NCBI RefSeq assembly: GCF_004341845.1
Contig: NZ_SLVB01000001.1
Span: 1 to 64,000, forward strand
Direction: 5' to 3'
From: Novosphingobium sp. PhB165
GTDB lineage: Bacteria > Pseudomonadota > Alphaproteobacteria > Sphingomonadales > Sphingomonadaceae
Length of the DNA stretch: 64,000 nt
Positions within the stretch are counted from its first letter, which is position 1; every line of letters starts with the position of its first letter. The notes beneath the pieces are model-generated. The model saw nothing but the letters and a program-made list of their open reading frames with translations, was not told the DNA's origin and ran no database searches. Of the stretch, positions 8,823 through 18,299 are shown one piece after another. Both the position numbers and the translations under genes were made by a program.

Positions 8823-10628
8823 CTATTCGGCGGCTTCGACTTCGCGGTCCCAGTCGTGCTGGACGGGGTAGGTGGAAATGCGCTCGTCGGGCAATTCGGG
8901 GCTGCGAATGCTGCCGAGGAAGCGTTCGACCTGGCTCTTGAGGATCGCCGCCTGAAGCTGAAGCTCGGTCGAGGACGAGAGTACTTGCGAGGCGGCGGCA
9001 CCCGTCGCCAGCGAGGTTTCACGCACATCCTCCACGCGCCCGGTAACATCGTCGGTGCTGCGCGCGGCAAGGTCGATGCTGCGGGCAAGATCCTGCCCGG
9101 CGACCGACTGCTGGTCGACCGCAGCGGCAATCGATACCGAGGTGGCCTCAAGCTGGGCAACGTCCTCGGCAATGGCGCGCAGGGCTTCGACGCTGCCGGT
9201 GGTGGAGGCCTGGATCTCGCCGATCTGGGCGGCCACTTCGTCGGTAGCCTTGCTGGTCTGCGCGGCCAGTTCCTTGACCTCTGCGGCGACGACCGCGAAG
9301 CCGCGACCGGCCTCACCTCCGCGCGCCGCCTCGATCGAGGCATTGAGCGCCAGCAGGTTGGTGCGCTGGGCGATGGAGTGGATTAGCTTGACGATCTGGC
9401 CCACCTGTTCGGCCGAAACCGCCAGCTTGGCGATCGTGGCATCGGCATTGGCGGTGGTCTCGCTGGCCTGACGGGCCAGCTCTGCCGAAGTCGCGGCCTG
9501 ACGGCTGATTTCGTGGATCGACATGGCGAATTCGTCGCTGGCAGCAGCGGCGGCAGTCACACCGGCAGACGCTTCGCCCATCGCGGTTGAGACTTCGCTG
9601 GTGCGGGTGGCGGCATGTTCGGCGGACTTGGCCATCGAGGTCGCGGTCGATTGAAGCTGGCTGGAGGCCGAGGCGACGCCGCTGACGATCTCGCCCACGC
9701 TCTGTTCGAACTTCTCGGCAAGATCGAGGACGATCTTCTTGCGCTGGTCCCGCATGGCGTCGCGGCCACGGCGGAGTTCTTCCTGACGCTCGATCTCGGC
9801 CTCGGCAGCGGCGGCGGCTTCCTGCCGCAGCTTGTCGAGCCGCAGATACCCGCGCCGGAAGGTTTCGAGCGAGCGGGCCATGTCGCCGATCTCGTTGACC
9901 TGATCGGTGCCGGGCACGACGATATCGCGGTCGCCCTCGGCCAGCTTGACCATGGCGTCGGCCATGTCGGCGAGCGGGCCGGTGATGCCGCGCCGAGTGA
10001 CCAGAAGCGCGAAGATGCCATTGAGCGCGGCCAACAAGGCGAAGACCAGCATGGTGACTTCGGTCCAGCCGATGAAGCTGTCACGGCTCTGCTCGATGGA
10101 TTCGGTGCGCTGGGTCAGCACGTCCTTGATCTGCGCGACTTGTCCCGAGATCTGAGTCATCGCCACGGAGGGATCGGTGCCGGTTGGGCCGGAGGAAAGC
10201 TGCGCGTCGAAGGCAGTGAGCGTCGGGGTCAGGCGTTCGAACAGCAGGTCCACGCCGGGATCGACATTGCCGAGCGCCACGCGCGCCTTGCCGAGCTTGT
10301 CGGTGGCCGAGGCGACGAGTGCCCGGGTGGCGTTGGCATGGGCGGCACCGAGGCCGTGCCCGCTCCCTGCGTCGCCTTCCGCGCGCGCCGCATCGAGCTG
10401 CTGCATGGCCTGCGCGATGTCGCTCCAGGCATCGGCGGCACCGAGCGCGGAGCTGTGGAGCTTGGCGGTCAGCGTGGCGTCGCCCTGAACCTTGCTCAGC
10501 GCGACGCAGGCAACGCCCGCGATCGTCACCGACATGACCAGGAAAATGCAGATGATAATGCGGATCTTGGTGACGATGGACCGGCGCCAGAACCAGTCGC
10601 GCTTCGATGCGGAAGCCATGTCGGTCAT
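8823..10628 (-). CDS. Methyl-accepting chemotaxis protein of the che cluster
   Basis: The 601-residue receptor has a membrane helix near residues 22-45, a roughly 150-residue helical periplasmic region without Cache motifs (four-helix-bundle type), a second helix ([20 protein letters not shown]), a HAMP domain ([20 protein letters not shown]) and a signalling domain with the canonical tip [20 protein letters not shown] followed by [21 protein letters not shown] precedes ATG 10628. It is the last gene of the minus-strand cluster after cheR, so it is probably a receptor served by this CheA. The C-terminal tail is acidic, without a recognisable CheR-binding pentapeptide. Confidence 0.93.
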   Translation of the reverse strand: MTDMASASKRDWFWRRSIVTKIRIIICIFLVMSVTIAGVACVALSKVQGDATLTAKLHSSALGAADAWSDIAQAMQQLDAARAEGDAGSGHGLGAAHANATRALVASATDKLGKARVALGNVDPGVDLLFERLTPTLTAFDAQLSSGPTGTDPSVAMTQISGQVAQIKDVLTQRTESIEQSRDSFIGWTEVTMLVFALLAALNGIFALLVTRRGITGPLADMADAMVKLAEGDRDIVVPGTDQVNEIGDMARSLETFRRGYLRLDKLRQEAAAAAEAEIERQEELRRGRDAMRDQRKKIVLDLAEKFEQSVGEIVSGVASASSQLQSTATSMAKSAEHAATRTSEVSTAMGEASAGVTAAAAASDEFAMSIHEISRQAATSAELARQASETTANADATIAKLAVSAEQVGQIVKLIHSIAQRTNLLALNASIEAARGGEAGRGFAVVAAEVKELAAQTSKATDEVAAQIGEIQASTTGSVEALRAIAEDVAQLEATSVSIAAAVDQQSVAGQDLARSIDLAARSTDDVTGRVEDVRETSLATGAAASQVLSSSTELQLQAAILKSQVERFLGSIRSPELPDERISTYPVQHDWDREVEAAE

Positions 10629-10733
10629 TGCACTCTTCCCCCCTGCAAACCTTGGCTGAACAACCTTGGCGAGCGATGATGCAGAGGCCTACGAAATTAC
10701 GCTTAAATAAGGCTTAAACGGAGTAGCGGCGCT

Positions 10734-11612
10734 TCAGGCGATAGCGGCTGGCGCGACGGCGGCGCGGCGCGGTTTTGCGGGCTTTGCATGGCGGAAGAAT
10801 CCGGGGGCGCCGCGTTCGGGGGAGAGCCGGTCGGTCAGGCCCAGAGTCGTCTCTCCGGCGCCGAGCATCAGCCAGCCGTCGGGCGCCAGTGCGGAGGCGA
10901 CACGGGCAAAGGCGCGTTCCCGCGTGGCGGCATCGAAGTAGAGCAGGACATTACGGCACAGCACGATGTCGAACGTGGGCATCTGGCCGCCGGGCAGGGC
11001 GGGCAGCGGATCGAGCAGGTTGTGTTCCTCGAAGCGAATCATTCGGCGCAGGCGTTCGCGCACACGCCAGCCTTGCGGCGTCTCCTCGAACCAACGCATC
11101 ATCTCGCCCATGGCGAGCCCGCGCTGGATCTGGAACGGCGTGTAGCAGCCCTTGCGCGCGATCTCGATGACCGAGCCCGAGACGTCGGTGCCGAGGATCG
11201 AGATGGTCCAGCCCGCCCAGCGCGCTTCCTGAGAGGCGAAGAGCATCGCCAAAGTCAGCGCCTCCTGCCCGGTCGAGCAGCCGACCGACCAGATCGTCAG
11301 AGTGCGGCTCTCCGCCCGCGTTTCGGCCAAAGTGGGCAGGACATGCCCGACGAGATGGTCGAACAGCGCGCGGTCGCGGAAGAAATAGGTTTCGTTGTTG
11401 AGCAGCGCCTCGACCATCTGGCGCGCTAGCACCGACTGCCGCGTGGGCGAAAACATGGCGACAAGCTGGTCGATGCTGTCGATGCCATATTCGCGGCAGA
11501 GGCCGGAAAGCGCCGTGCCGATCCGCCAGCGGCGATTGTCGGGCAGCTCCTGCCCGGTGCGTGCCCGCAGAAGTTCGGCCAGCAGGCGTTCGGAGGCGAG
11601 GCTCACTTGCAC
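10734..11612 (-). CDS. cheR: Chemotaxis receptor methyltransferase CheR
   Basis: The 292-residue enzyme transfers methyl groups from S-adenosylmethionine to glutamates of chemoreceptors. It has the N-terminal helical CheR domain, the conserved NNETYFFRD motif, the SAM-binding motif SVGCSTGQEALTLAML and the late motif DIVLCRNVLLYFD. The start is a GTG at 11612 with GGAGG six bases upstream; a second GTG at 11606 would give a GTGA overlap with the cheB stop. Either way it overlaps the end of cheB and is translationally coupled to it. Confidence 0.95.
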   Translation of the reverse strand: MQVSLASERLLAELLRARTGQELPDNRRWRIGTALSGLCREYGIDSIDQLVAMFSPTRQSVLARQMVEALLNNETYFFRDRALFDHLVGHVLPTLAETRAESRTLTIWSVGCSTGQEALTLAMLFASQEARWAGWTISILGTDVSGSVIEIARKGCYTPFQIQRGLAMGEMMRWFEETPQGWRVRERLRRMIRFEEHNLLDPLPALPGGQMPTFDIVLCRNVLLYFDAATRERAFARVASALAPDGWLMLGAGETTLGLTDRLSPERGAPGFFRHAKPAKPRRAAVAPAAIA

Positions 11613-12727
11613 GGCGTGCCTCCAATTCCGGCGATCACGCGCTGGGCAAGTTGTTCGGGCGGCAGGACGGCGCTGGCAAGCCCGGCTTCGGCCACCGCGC
11701 GCGGCATGCCCCAGACGGCCGAGCTGGCCTCGTCCTGCGCAAGAATTGTGCCTCCGGCCGCGACGATGCGGGCTGCGCCAAGGGCTCCGTCGCGGCCCAT
11801 GCCCGAGAGCACGACGCCCAGCGTGCGGTCGCCCATTTCCTCGGCGAGCGAGGCGAACATGGTGTCCAGCGAAGGCAGGCAGCCGCTGGGGGCAGGCGCG
11901 TGGTCGAGCCGGACGGTGAGCGTGTCGCCCCGGCGGCGGAAGGCCATGTGGGCATCGCCGGGCGCGATCAGCACGCGGTCGGGCAGGACCGGCATGTCCT
12001 CTTCGGCCAGCAGCGTCTCGCAGCCCGAGGCGGAGCGGATCTGGCGCGCGAAATAGGGAATGATCGCGGGCGGCAAGTGCTGGGTGATCACGACCGGCAC
12101 GCCAAGCTGCCGGGGCAGGGCCGCAAACAGGCTGGCCAGCGCGTGAACGCCGCCGGTGGAGGCGCCGATGGCAAGGATTTCGGCGGGTTGCCGCGCGGGA
12201 TTGCCCGTTGGCGGACGCAGGCGCGGGGACGGCGCGGGCTCCCGGCCGACCGCTTCGCGCGTGGGGACGGCAGCAAGCCCGAGTTCGCGGATCTTGCCGA
12301 GCAGGAGGTCGCGGTAGTCTCCGTGGAATCCGCGTGCGACGGGCTTGGGCAGGGTATCGGCAGCGCCCAGCGCCAGCGCCGCCAGTGTATGCTCGGCGCC
12401 GTCGATGGTGAGCGAGGAGACCACCAGAATACGCGCGCCGCGTGCCCGCTCGATGATGCGGGGTAGCGCTTCCAGTCCGCCCATGCCGGGCATGTCGAGA
12501 TCGAGCAGGACCACGTCGACCCGACTGGTGCGCAAGGTTTCCAGTGCGGCTTCGGCATTGCTGGCAATACCGACGACCTCAAGCCCCTCGGCGCCTTCGA
12601 CCATGCGCTTGAGCGCGGTGCGGGCCACCAGCGAATCGTCGATTATCATCAGCCGAACAGGCGGCAGCAGCGCCGCGCGGGCCCGATCGGAGCGCATGCC
12701 GCGTCGGCGCAGCGGGGATAGGGCCAT
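11603..12727 (-). CDS. cheB: Protein-glutamate methylesterase CheB
   Basis: The 374-residue protein joins a receiver domain (residues 25-145; phospho-acceptor Asp76 in LLDLDMPG) to a methylesterase domain. Catalytic motifs are visible: Ser in GASTGG, His in TQHLPP and Asp in GMGRDGALG. It removes receptor methyl groups when phosphorylated by CheA and so opposes CheR, whose gene overlaps it by 10 bases. About 25 extra arginine-rich residues precede the receiver; an internal start at residue 11 is possible, but GAGG upstream of 12727 supports the longer form. Confidence 0.95.
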   Translation of the reverse strand: MALSPLRRRGMRSDRARAALLPPVRLMIIDDSLVARTALKRMVEGAEGLEVVGIASNAEAALETLRTSRVDVVLLDLDMPGMGGLEALPRIIERARGARILVVSSLTIDGAEHTLAALALGAADTLPKPVARGFHGDYRDLLLGKIRELGLAAVPTREAVGREPAPSPRLRPPTGNPARQPAEILAIGASTGGVHALASLFAALPRQLGVPVVITQHLPPAIIPYFARQIRSASGCETLLAEEDMPVLPDRVLIAPGDAHMAFRRRGDTLTVRLDHAPAPSGCLPSLDTMFASLAEEMGDRTLGVVLSGMGRDGALGAARIVAAGGTILAQDEASSAVWGMPRAVAEAGLASAVLPPEQLAQRVIAGIGGTPCK

Positions 12728-12747
12728 CGAGGCAGCCTCGATGCGGC

Positions 12748-13113
12748 TCAGGCCACGCCGACGAGCTGAAGTTTCATGTGCAGGGTATCGTGGTCGAACG
12801 GCTTCATCACATATTCGTCGGCGCCCGCCTCGATGGCCGCCTGAATATGCGCGGCATCGCTTTCGGTGGTGCAGAACACCACCTTGGGCTGGTTGGCATG
12901 GCCGGTCTGGCGCAGCACGCGCAGGAATTCGATGCCGCTCATCACCGGCATGTTCCAGTCGAGCAGGATCACGTCGGGCATCGCGGCTTCGCAGCTCTGG
13001 ATGGCTTGCTGCCCGTCGCAGGCCTCACTGACCATGAAGCCGAGGGCCTCCATCGACTGACGCGAGAACTTCCGGATCAACCGCGAGTCATCGACGATCA
13101 GGCAGGTTTTCAT
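12748..13113 (-). CDS. cheY: CheY-type single-domain response regulator
   Basis: A 121-residue stand-alone receiver: acidic pair in LIVDDSR, phospho-acceptor in VILLDWNMP, the Thr position in VVFCTTES and the conserved Lys in YVMKPFDHDTL. It would carry the phosphate from CheA to the motility apparatus or act as a phosphate sink. It lies between cheW and cheB in the cluster, with AAGGA upstream of the ATG. It is strikingly similar to the second CheY at 16531-17019, especially through the last 40 residues. Confidence 0.92.
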   Translation of the reverse strand: MKTCLIVDDSRLIRKFSRQSMEALGFMVSEACDGQQAIQSCEAAMPDVILLDWNMPVMSGIEFLRVLRQTGHANQPKVVFCTTESDAAHIQAAIEAGADEYVMKPFDHDTLHMKLQLVGVA

Positions 13114-13168
13114 ACGGTAGTTTCCTTATCCCAGAGCCCAACCCTAGTCGTTTTGCGTAACCATTTGC

Positions 13169-13648
13169 TTAAGCGGCCTCGACGGAGGGCGGCAAAGTGG
13201 CCTGCGGGCCTGCGATGAGGGCCCCGACATCGGCCACCAGCAGCGGCCCGAGCGCGGTTTCGACCAGCCCGTGCGACATCGCCGCCCAGTTGCCTTCCAT
13301 CTGCGCGTTGATCGGTTGCGGCTCGTTCCACGCCTCCGTCACGTCCTCTATCTCGTCGAGCAGCAGGGCGTAGGCATGGCCTTCGTGCATGACCACGGCG
13401 GCGGGCGATCCGGCGCCGCCCGGCGCGCCGCGCGAACACTCGCCGAGATCGAGCGCGCGGCAGCCGTCGATGACGGTCAGCACGCGGCTGCGCAGGCCCG
13501 AGAGCCCGGCGACGTGGGGCGGAGCGCAAGGCACCGGCGTCATGACCTCAAGCGAGATGACCGACTGCACATCGCGCGAGCGCAGCGCGATCCGGCGACC
13601 GGCCAGCGTGACGACGACGAGCAGTTCTCGATTGGACAGTTCCGACAT
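13169..13648 (-). CDS. cheW: Chemotaxis coupling protein CheW
   Basis: The 159-residue protein starts at ATG 13648, with GGGAGGGC upstream and only two bases after the cheA stop, so it is coupled to cheA. It is a single CheW-like beta-barrel domain (LLVVVTLAGRRIALRSRDVQ, then HVAGLSGLRSRVLTVIDGCR, later ALLLDEIEDVTEA). CheW links chemoreceptors to the P5 domain of CheA at the inner membrane. A Gly/Ala-rich insert (SRGAPGGAGS) lies in the middle. The longer in-frame extension upstream overlaps cheA and is not a credible start. Confidence 0.9.
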   Translation of the reverse strand: MSELSNRELLVVVTLAGRRIALRSRDVQSVISLEVMTPVPCAPPHVAGLSGLRSRVLTVIDGCRALDLGECSRGAPGGAGSPAAVVMHEGHAYALLLDEIEDVTEAWNEPQPINAQMEGNWAAMSHGLVETALGPLLVADVGALIAGPQATLPPSVEAA

Positions 13649-13650
13649 GG

Positions 13651-16038
13651 TCAGGCCCTCCCGGCGTGGCGGCGCAAGGCGCCCATCAGCGCGGCCTGAT
13701 CGTAGCGATAGATGCTGGAATCGCCCGGCTCCGGGCTTCCCGGTTCGGTGCGCAGGCGGATCACCTCGCGCGCCGGGCCATGGGGCGGGGCAGCGGGCGC
13801 GCCGCCGCCGTCGTGTGGGAGGATAGCAAGATCGGCCTCGTCCGGGGTGTCGGTCTCGACCACGCGGTAGCCTGCCGCCTCGACCATCGGGCGCACGAAG
13901 TTCTGGATCCACGCATCGTCGGCGGGAAGGCGGCAGACCGGCCGGACGATGCGCGACGGTGTGCGCGAATGGCGCGCGAACAGGCGGTAGGGCGCGACCA
14001 CTTGCGTGGCCAGACCGTCGACCAGGACCACCGCGTCCTCGTGCTCGGCGCCGCCTGCGGCAATGGCATCCGCATCGATCTCGCGGATTTCCAGCGCCTC
14101 GCGCACGGCATAGGCGATCTCGTTCTGCCCGTCGGCAAGGCGCAGCAGGCGCAGGACGCCATTGCCGTCCAGCGCCGCTTCGAGCGGCATGTCCTCAATC
14201 CCGGCGAGCGGCAGGATGCAATCGCGTATGACCACGAGGCGGCGGTCGCCCTCCATCGCGATCGCCTCGGGGCCGACTTCCTCCAGCCGGTCGAGCACGC
14301 CCATCGGCATGGCGCGGCGAATGCCGTCGAGCCCGGTGAAGAGCAGCACGCTGGTCGTGCGGCGTGGCTGGGCAGGGGCCTCTTCCAAGCGGTCGCGGCG
14401 TTCCAGCGCGTCGGTGCGCAGGCCCCCGGCACGCGCGATGCCGCTCACTTCCAGCAGCAGGATCGGATGGCCGTCGTCGGTCAGCGTGGTACCGGCATAG
14501 AGGCCGGTGGCGATGATCGCGGGGGCTGCGGGCTTGATGACGAGTTCCTCGTGCCCGAAAACCTGATCGACGATCAGCGCGAAATGGCCACCGCCCGCGT
14601 GCCGCAGCACGATCACCGGCCGCGCCGCATCGTCGGAGAGGGGCTCGTCAGCCGCAACATGCAGCACTTGCGCGGCCATGAGGCAGGGCACGCGGTGCTC
14701 GCGGATGCGGGCGAGCATGGCGCCGCCCACTTCGTCGATTTCCAGCGTGCCGTCGGCAAGGTGGATGATTTCCTCCACCGAACTGCGCGGGATCGCGAAG
14801 CGCTGGTTGCCGATGCCCACCGTCACCGCCGGAATGATGGTGAGCGTGAGTGGGACGCGCAGGGTCATGCGGGTGCCGAGGCCGGGCGTCGAATCGATCT
14901 CGATGGCGCCGCCGATCCGCTCGATATTGGCGCGCACCACGTCCATGCCGACGCCGCGTCCGGAAATCGCGGTGACCGTTTCGGCGGTGGACAGCCCCGG
15001 TTCGAAGATCAGCTCGAAGGCTTCGTTGCGGGACATGCGGGCGGCCTGCGCCTCGTCCACCAGGCCCGCAATCACGGCCTTTTCGAGCAGGCGCGTCTCG
15101 TCGATCCCGCGCCCGTCGTCGACGATGTCGATCAGGATCTTGTTGCCCGACTGGCGCGCCGAGACGGAGAGTCGCCCGATCTCTGCCTTGCCGGCGAGGC
15201 GCCGCAGCGGCGCGTGCTCGATGCCGTGGTCGATGGCGTTGCGGACGATGTGGGTGAGGGGATCGCGGATGATCTCGACCATCTCGCGGTCAAGCTCCAC
15301 CTCGTTGCCGGCGATGTCCACATGGGCCTGCTTGCCGAGTTCGGCGGCAAGGTCGCGCACCATGCGGGGCAGGCCGGAAAACAGGCTTTCGATCCGCTGC
15401 ATGCGGGTGCGGGTCATCGCCTCGCGCACTTCGGCGATAATCGCGGAAAGGCGCTCGAACGGTTCGTGGACTTGCGGTTCCACCGCGCCTTCGCGCAGGC
15501 GGCGGGCCAGTTCGTTGCGCGCCAGCACCATGTCGGAAACGCCGCTCATCACTTTGTCGAGCAGTTCGACCGGGATGCGGATCGATCGCTGCGGCTGGGC
15601 AGTACGGGGGCCTGATATTGGCGGAGGGGTAGCCGGAACCAGTGTGACGACCGGCGCGGCCGCCGGTTCGAGCGCGGCCTTCAGCGCCTCGTCGCCGCCT
15701 TCGGGGAAAGTCTCGCCCGCCTCGATGGCGTCGACCATGTCGCCGATCCGGTCCACCACCGCCAGCACCGCGCTGACCAGAGCGGCATCGGCGCTGCGGC
15801 GACCCGCGCGGACATCGGCCAGCGCATCCTCGGCGGCGTGGCTGAGCGCTTCGAGGCGCGGCAGGTCGACGAAGCCGCAATTGCCCTTCACGGTGTGGAC
15901 GAAACGGAAAATCGAATCGAGCCGCGCGCGGTCGCCCGGATTTTCCTCCCAGGAAATCAGTTCGCCGCCCAGCGCCTCCAGCATTTCGCGGGTTTCGACG
16001 ACGAAGTCTTCGAGCAGTTCGTCCATAAGGGCCCCCAA
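13651..16038 (-). CDS. cheA: Chemotaxis histidine kinase CheA with an extended C-terminus
   Basis: The 795-residue kinase has an N-terminal P1/Hpt domain (phospho-His48 in RFVHTVKGNCGF), a Pro/Ala linker at about 120-150 with no P2 domain, the P3 dimerisation helices, a HATPase domain (N box HIVRNAIDHGIEH, DDGRGID, GRGVGMDVVRANIERIGG) and a P5 CheW-like domain from about 395. Another roughly 255 residues follow: a second CheW-like segment (from about 555) and a C-terminal part resembling a degenerate receiver. It phosphorylates CheY and CheB. The ATG at 16026 is an alternative start. It heads the cluster. Confidence 0.94.
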   Translation of the reverse strand: MGALMDELLEDFVVETREMLEALGGELISWEENPGDRARLDSIFRFVHTVKGNCGFVDLPRLEALSHAAEDALADVRAGRRSADAALVSAVLAVVDRIGDMVDAIEAGETFPEGGDEALKAALEPAAAPVVTLVPATPPPISGPRTAQPQRSIRIPVELLDKVMSGVSDMVLARNELARRLREGAVEPQVHEPFERLSAIIAEVREAMTRTRMQRIESLFSGLPRMVRDLAAELGKQAHVDIAGNEVELDREMVEIIRDPLTHIVRNAIDHGIEHAPLRRLAGKAEIGRLSVSARQSGNKILIDIVDDGRGIDETRLLEKAVIAGLVDEAQAARMSRNEAFELIFEPGLSTAETVTAISGRGVGMDVVRANIERIGGAIEIDSTPGLGTRMTLRVPLTLTIIPAVTVGIGNQRFAIPRSSVEEIIHLADGTLEIDEVGGAMLARIREHRVPCLMAAQVLHVAADEPLSDDAARPVIVLRHAGGGHFALIVDQVFGHEELVIKPAAPAIIATGLYAGTTLTDDGHPILLLEVSGIARAGGLRTDALERRDRLEEAPAQPRRTTSVLLFTGLDGIRRAMPMGVLDRLEEVGPEAIAMEGDRRLVVIRDCILPLAGIEDMPLEAALDGNGVLRLLRLADGQNEIAYAVREALEIREIDADAIAAGGAEHEDAVVLVDGLATQVVAPYRLFARHSRTPSRIVRPVCRLPADDAWIQNFVRPMVEAAGYRVVETDTPDEADLAILPHDGGGAPAAPPHGPAREVIRLRTEPGSPEPGDSSIYRYDQAALMGALRRHAGRA

Positions 16039-16216
16039 TTCCCGGGGCTTATGCGGCCGAATAAATTAACCAAGAGTATAGGCCCGTCGATCTCGTGCCC
16101 CGCGGAAACCGGGATCGGCACCCTCACGCGGCCGGTCGTGCGCGGAAGATTGGTAAAATTTCCTTTTCAGCAAGGATTTCCCCCTAGCCTGTCGGCCAAG
16201 CGAGGGAGACCGTGCT

Positions 16217-16534
16217 TTGATCGAGATCGAAGTCCAGAACGAGACACGTCAGACGCAGGAGACCGTCCGGTTTGCCGCCGTGCCCCGCATCGGCGAGGGC
16301 GTGCGGCTTCAGGATCCCGACGGATTCTGGGTGTCCTACGACGTTGTCGACCTGTGGTACCAGAAGGCCGAATTCGGCGAGATCTGGATGCCCTATATCC
16401 ATGTGCGGATGACGCCTTCGGAGATTTCCGCCGAATCGCTGCCCCGGCCTCAGCCGGTGGCGGAGGACAAGGAGGAAGTCATCGAGACCGCCAAGAAGGT
16501 CGCCCGGATCCTCCAGGCCAACGAGAACGCGTGA
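16217..16534 (+). CDS. Small conserved-looking protein of unknown function, coupled to a CheY
   Basis: The 105-residue protein starts at TTG 16217, preceded by GAGGGAG. It begins IEIEVQNETRQTQETVRFAA and is rich in beta-prone and aromatic residues in the middle (GFWVSYDVVDLWYQKAEFGE), ending in an acidic helix (DKEEVIETAKKVARIL). No signal peptide or membrane helix. Its stop overlaps the next gene's GTG (GTGA), so it is translated with a CheY-like protein, and it diverges from cheA. I recognise no family. A role in the chemotaxis pathway is inferred from position only. Confidence 0.65.
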   Translation: MIEIEVQNETRQTQETVRFAAVPRIGEGVRLQDPDGFWVSYDVVDLWYQKAEFGEIWMPYIHVRMTPSEISAESLPRPQPVAEDKEEVIETAKKVARILQANENA

Positions 16535-17019
16535 GCAAGGGAGTAAGTGTCATTCTTGAGGGTCTGATCAAGCGCACCCCGGCGCCCGCCCGCCGCGAGG
16601 ACGAAACACCTGCCCCGCAGGCCGCCGCCGCTGCTGTGCCCGAGGCGCCGAGTGGTCGTCGCGGCCTGATCGTCGACGATTCGCGGGTGATCCGCAAGGT
16701 TTCGCGCCGAATCCTTGAGGCACTCGGCTACACCGTCACCGAGGCCGAGAACGGCGAGGAAGCGCTGAGCAAGTGCATGGCGGCGATGCCGGACCTGATC
16801 CTGCTCGACTGGAACATGCCGCTGATGGGCGGGCTGGAATTCGTCACCGCGCTGCGCGGCATGCAGGGCGCCCACCGGCCGAAGGTGGTGTTCTGCACCA
16901 CGAACTCGGAAAACGGCGATATCCGCAAGGGGATCGAGGCGGGTGCCGACGAATACGTCATCAAGCCGTTCGATCACCATACGCTGCACATGAAGCTGCA
17001 AGGCATCGGCGCGGCCTGA
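16531..17019 (+). CDS. Second CheY-type response regulator with N-terminal extension
   Basis: GTG 16531 overlaps the upstream stop and gives a 162-residue protein. Residues 1-43 are a Pro/Ala-rich, low-complexity lead (LIKRTPAPARREDETPAPQA), followed by a complete receiver: LIVDDSR, LILLDWNMP, VVFCTTNS, YVIKPFDHHTLHMKL. The receiver is a close paralogue of the CheY at 12748-13113, sharing the CTT and KPFDHxTLHMKLQ segments, which suggests a recent duplication. The two may compete for CheA phosphate or act on different targets. Confidence 0.85.
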   Translation: MSKGVSVILEGLIKRTPAPARREDETPAPQAAAAAVPEAPSGRRGLIVDDSRVIRKVSRRILEALGYTVTEAENGEEALSKCMAAMPDLILLDWNMPLMGGLEFVTALRGMQGAHRPKVVFCTTNSENGDIRKGIEAGADEYVIKPFDHHTLHMKLQGIGAA

Positions 17020-17116
17020 AGATTTGGGTCTTGGCTGCCCGTCGACTGGGCAGCGCGCACGGCAGGCTTAACGGCAGACTTGTCGCCGAACTAACTGAGA
17101 CCGCCACCCCAAATCC

Positions 17117-17205
17117 GTCACCGCGAAGGCGGGGATCCCGCTTGTTCTTTTTTCAGCACGCAGAGAACTCAAGAAAAGCGGGGCCCCCGCCTTCGCGGGG
17201 GCGAC
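17117..17205. repeat. Inverted-repeat intergenic element, family 1, copy B (short)
   Basis: About 89 bp with the same ends as copy A (GTCACCGCGAAGGCGGGGAT on the left, GCCTTCGCGGGGGCGAC on the right) but without most of the internal CGGAGACG palindrome. It retains the AACTCAAGAAAAGCGGGG segment next to the right arm. It lies between the convergent second cheY and sulfotransferase genes. Confidence 0.8.
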
Positions 17206-17249
17206 GAGGTGTTGTGGTGGACTCGTGGGGTTCAGTCAGCGTCCGCAGG

Positions 17250-18299
17250 TTAGCCCGTCGCTTGCAAGGCCGTGCCGGTTCGCACCGTCACCTCGTTGCC
17301 GTTCGGTGCGGTCGTCCTCGGCTGAGGCGCCGATGACGGAACCGACAAGCGATAGCCGTAACGCGAAAGATCATGCGCGGTCATGCGCTGAAGCTGGAGG
17401 TTGCTCTCCGCATAGCGGTCGCCGGTGACATCCTCGATCTGGCGCTTGAGGCGACGACGCAGGGGAGCATCGATCAGCCGCGTGGGCTCGAACAGCGGGC
17501 GCATCCGGCGATACCAGCGGTCGAACGGATTGAATGCGATCGGCGCATGCGGGGAGAGCTGGTTGCGGTAGATCAGCCCGTTGAGATGGCGCCGCAGCAG
17601 CTGCATCATCAGCGGCATGCTGGCATTGGCCATGTCGCCGAAGATGTCAGCCTCGATCCGGGCGGTCGACTGGCCGCAGAAGCGCGCGATCTCCACCGCG
17701 ATGCGCCAGGATTCGCCGCGCAGCGCCTCGTAAGGGATGACGAGCACGTTCTCCGAACCGAACAGCGTCCGGTAATATTCGATCAGCGGGACATAAGCGA
17801 AGCTGCGCAAGTCGAATTCCGGCTTGCGGAACAGCTTGGGCTGGATCGGCCGCGTCAGCCGCCGGAACGACAGCGATCCGCCGTCGGTAATGTACTGAAG
17901 ATAGTAGGAATAGAGCATCGAACGCTGTTCACGCACGAAGACCAGGATGCGGGCATCGGGCAGGCAGGTCTTGACGCGGTCCGCGATCATCCGCGCGTCG
18001 AACCCGCCCGATCCGGGATAGCCCGAAAGCCGCTCGTGTGAGAGCACCAGCGTGCGGCCGCGTGTGCGCGCTTCGTAGGCAAGGCGGTGATAGGCCTCGA
18101 TCACCTTGGGCTCCATCTCGTCGAAGGCGCCGTAGCGGATGAAGTCGGCCTGAAGACGGACGCGGTCCCGGCCGGGGCGTTCGAAGCCGAGGTCTGAGCG
18201 GGCGAAAAGCGTGCGCTGGAGCAGCGTGGAGGCGGTCTTGTGAAAGCCGATATGAACAAGCGGTTGAATCGACTGTTGGGACAACGCGGGGATCTCCAT
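17250..18299 (-). CDS. Sulfotransferase-like protein (first of three in the polysaccharide locus)
   Basis: A 349-residue cytoplasmic protein with the PAPS-binding loop VHIGFHKTASTLLQRTLF near residues 15-32 and a second, 3'-phosphate-binding stretch ILVFVREQRSMLYSYYLQY. These are the two marks of the sulfotransferase superfamily, which moves sulfate from PAPS to sugars or lipids. It sits at the left edge of the polysaccharide locus and diverges from the epimerase gene, so a polymer sugar is the likely acceptor. The Lys in the loop (HKTAST) is conserved. Confidence 0.8.
   Translation of the reverse strand: MEIPALSQQSIQPLVHIGFHKTASTLLQRTLFARSDLGFERPGRDRVRLQADFIRYGAFDEMEPKVIEAYHRLAYEARTRGRTLVLSHERLSGYPGSGGFDARMIADRVKTCLPDARILVFVREQRSMLYSYYLQYITDGGSLSFRRLTRPIQPKLFRKPEFDLRSFAYVPLIEYYRTLFGSENVLVIPYEALRGESWRIAVEIARFCGQSTARIEADIFGDMANASMPLMMQLLRRHLNGLIYRNQLSPHAPIAFNPFDRWYRRMRPLFEPTRLIDAPLRRRLKRQIEDVTGDRYAESNLQLQRMTAHDLSRYGYRLSVPSSAPQPRTTAPNGNEVTVRTGTALQATG

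Noticed and set aside
13666-15615. A 649-codon plus-strand frame opposite cheA
   Set aside because: cheA has all its motifs in the minus frame; the opposing frame is compositionally biased and without domains.
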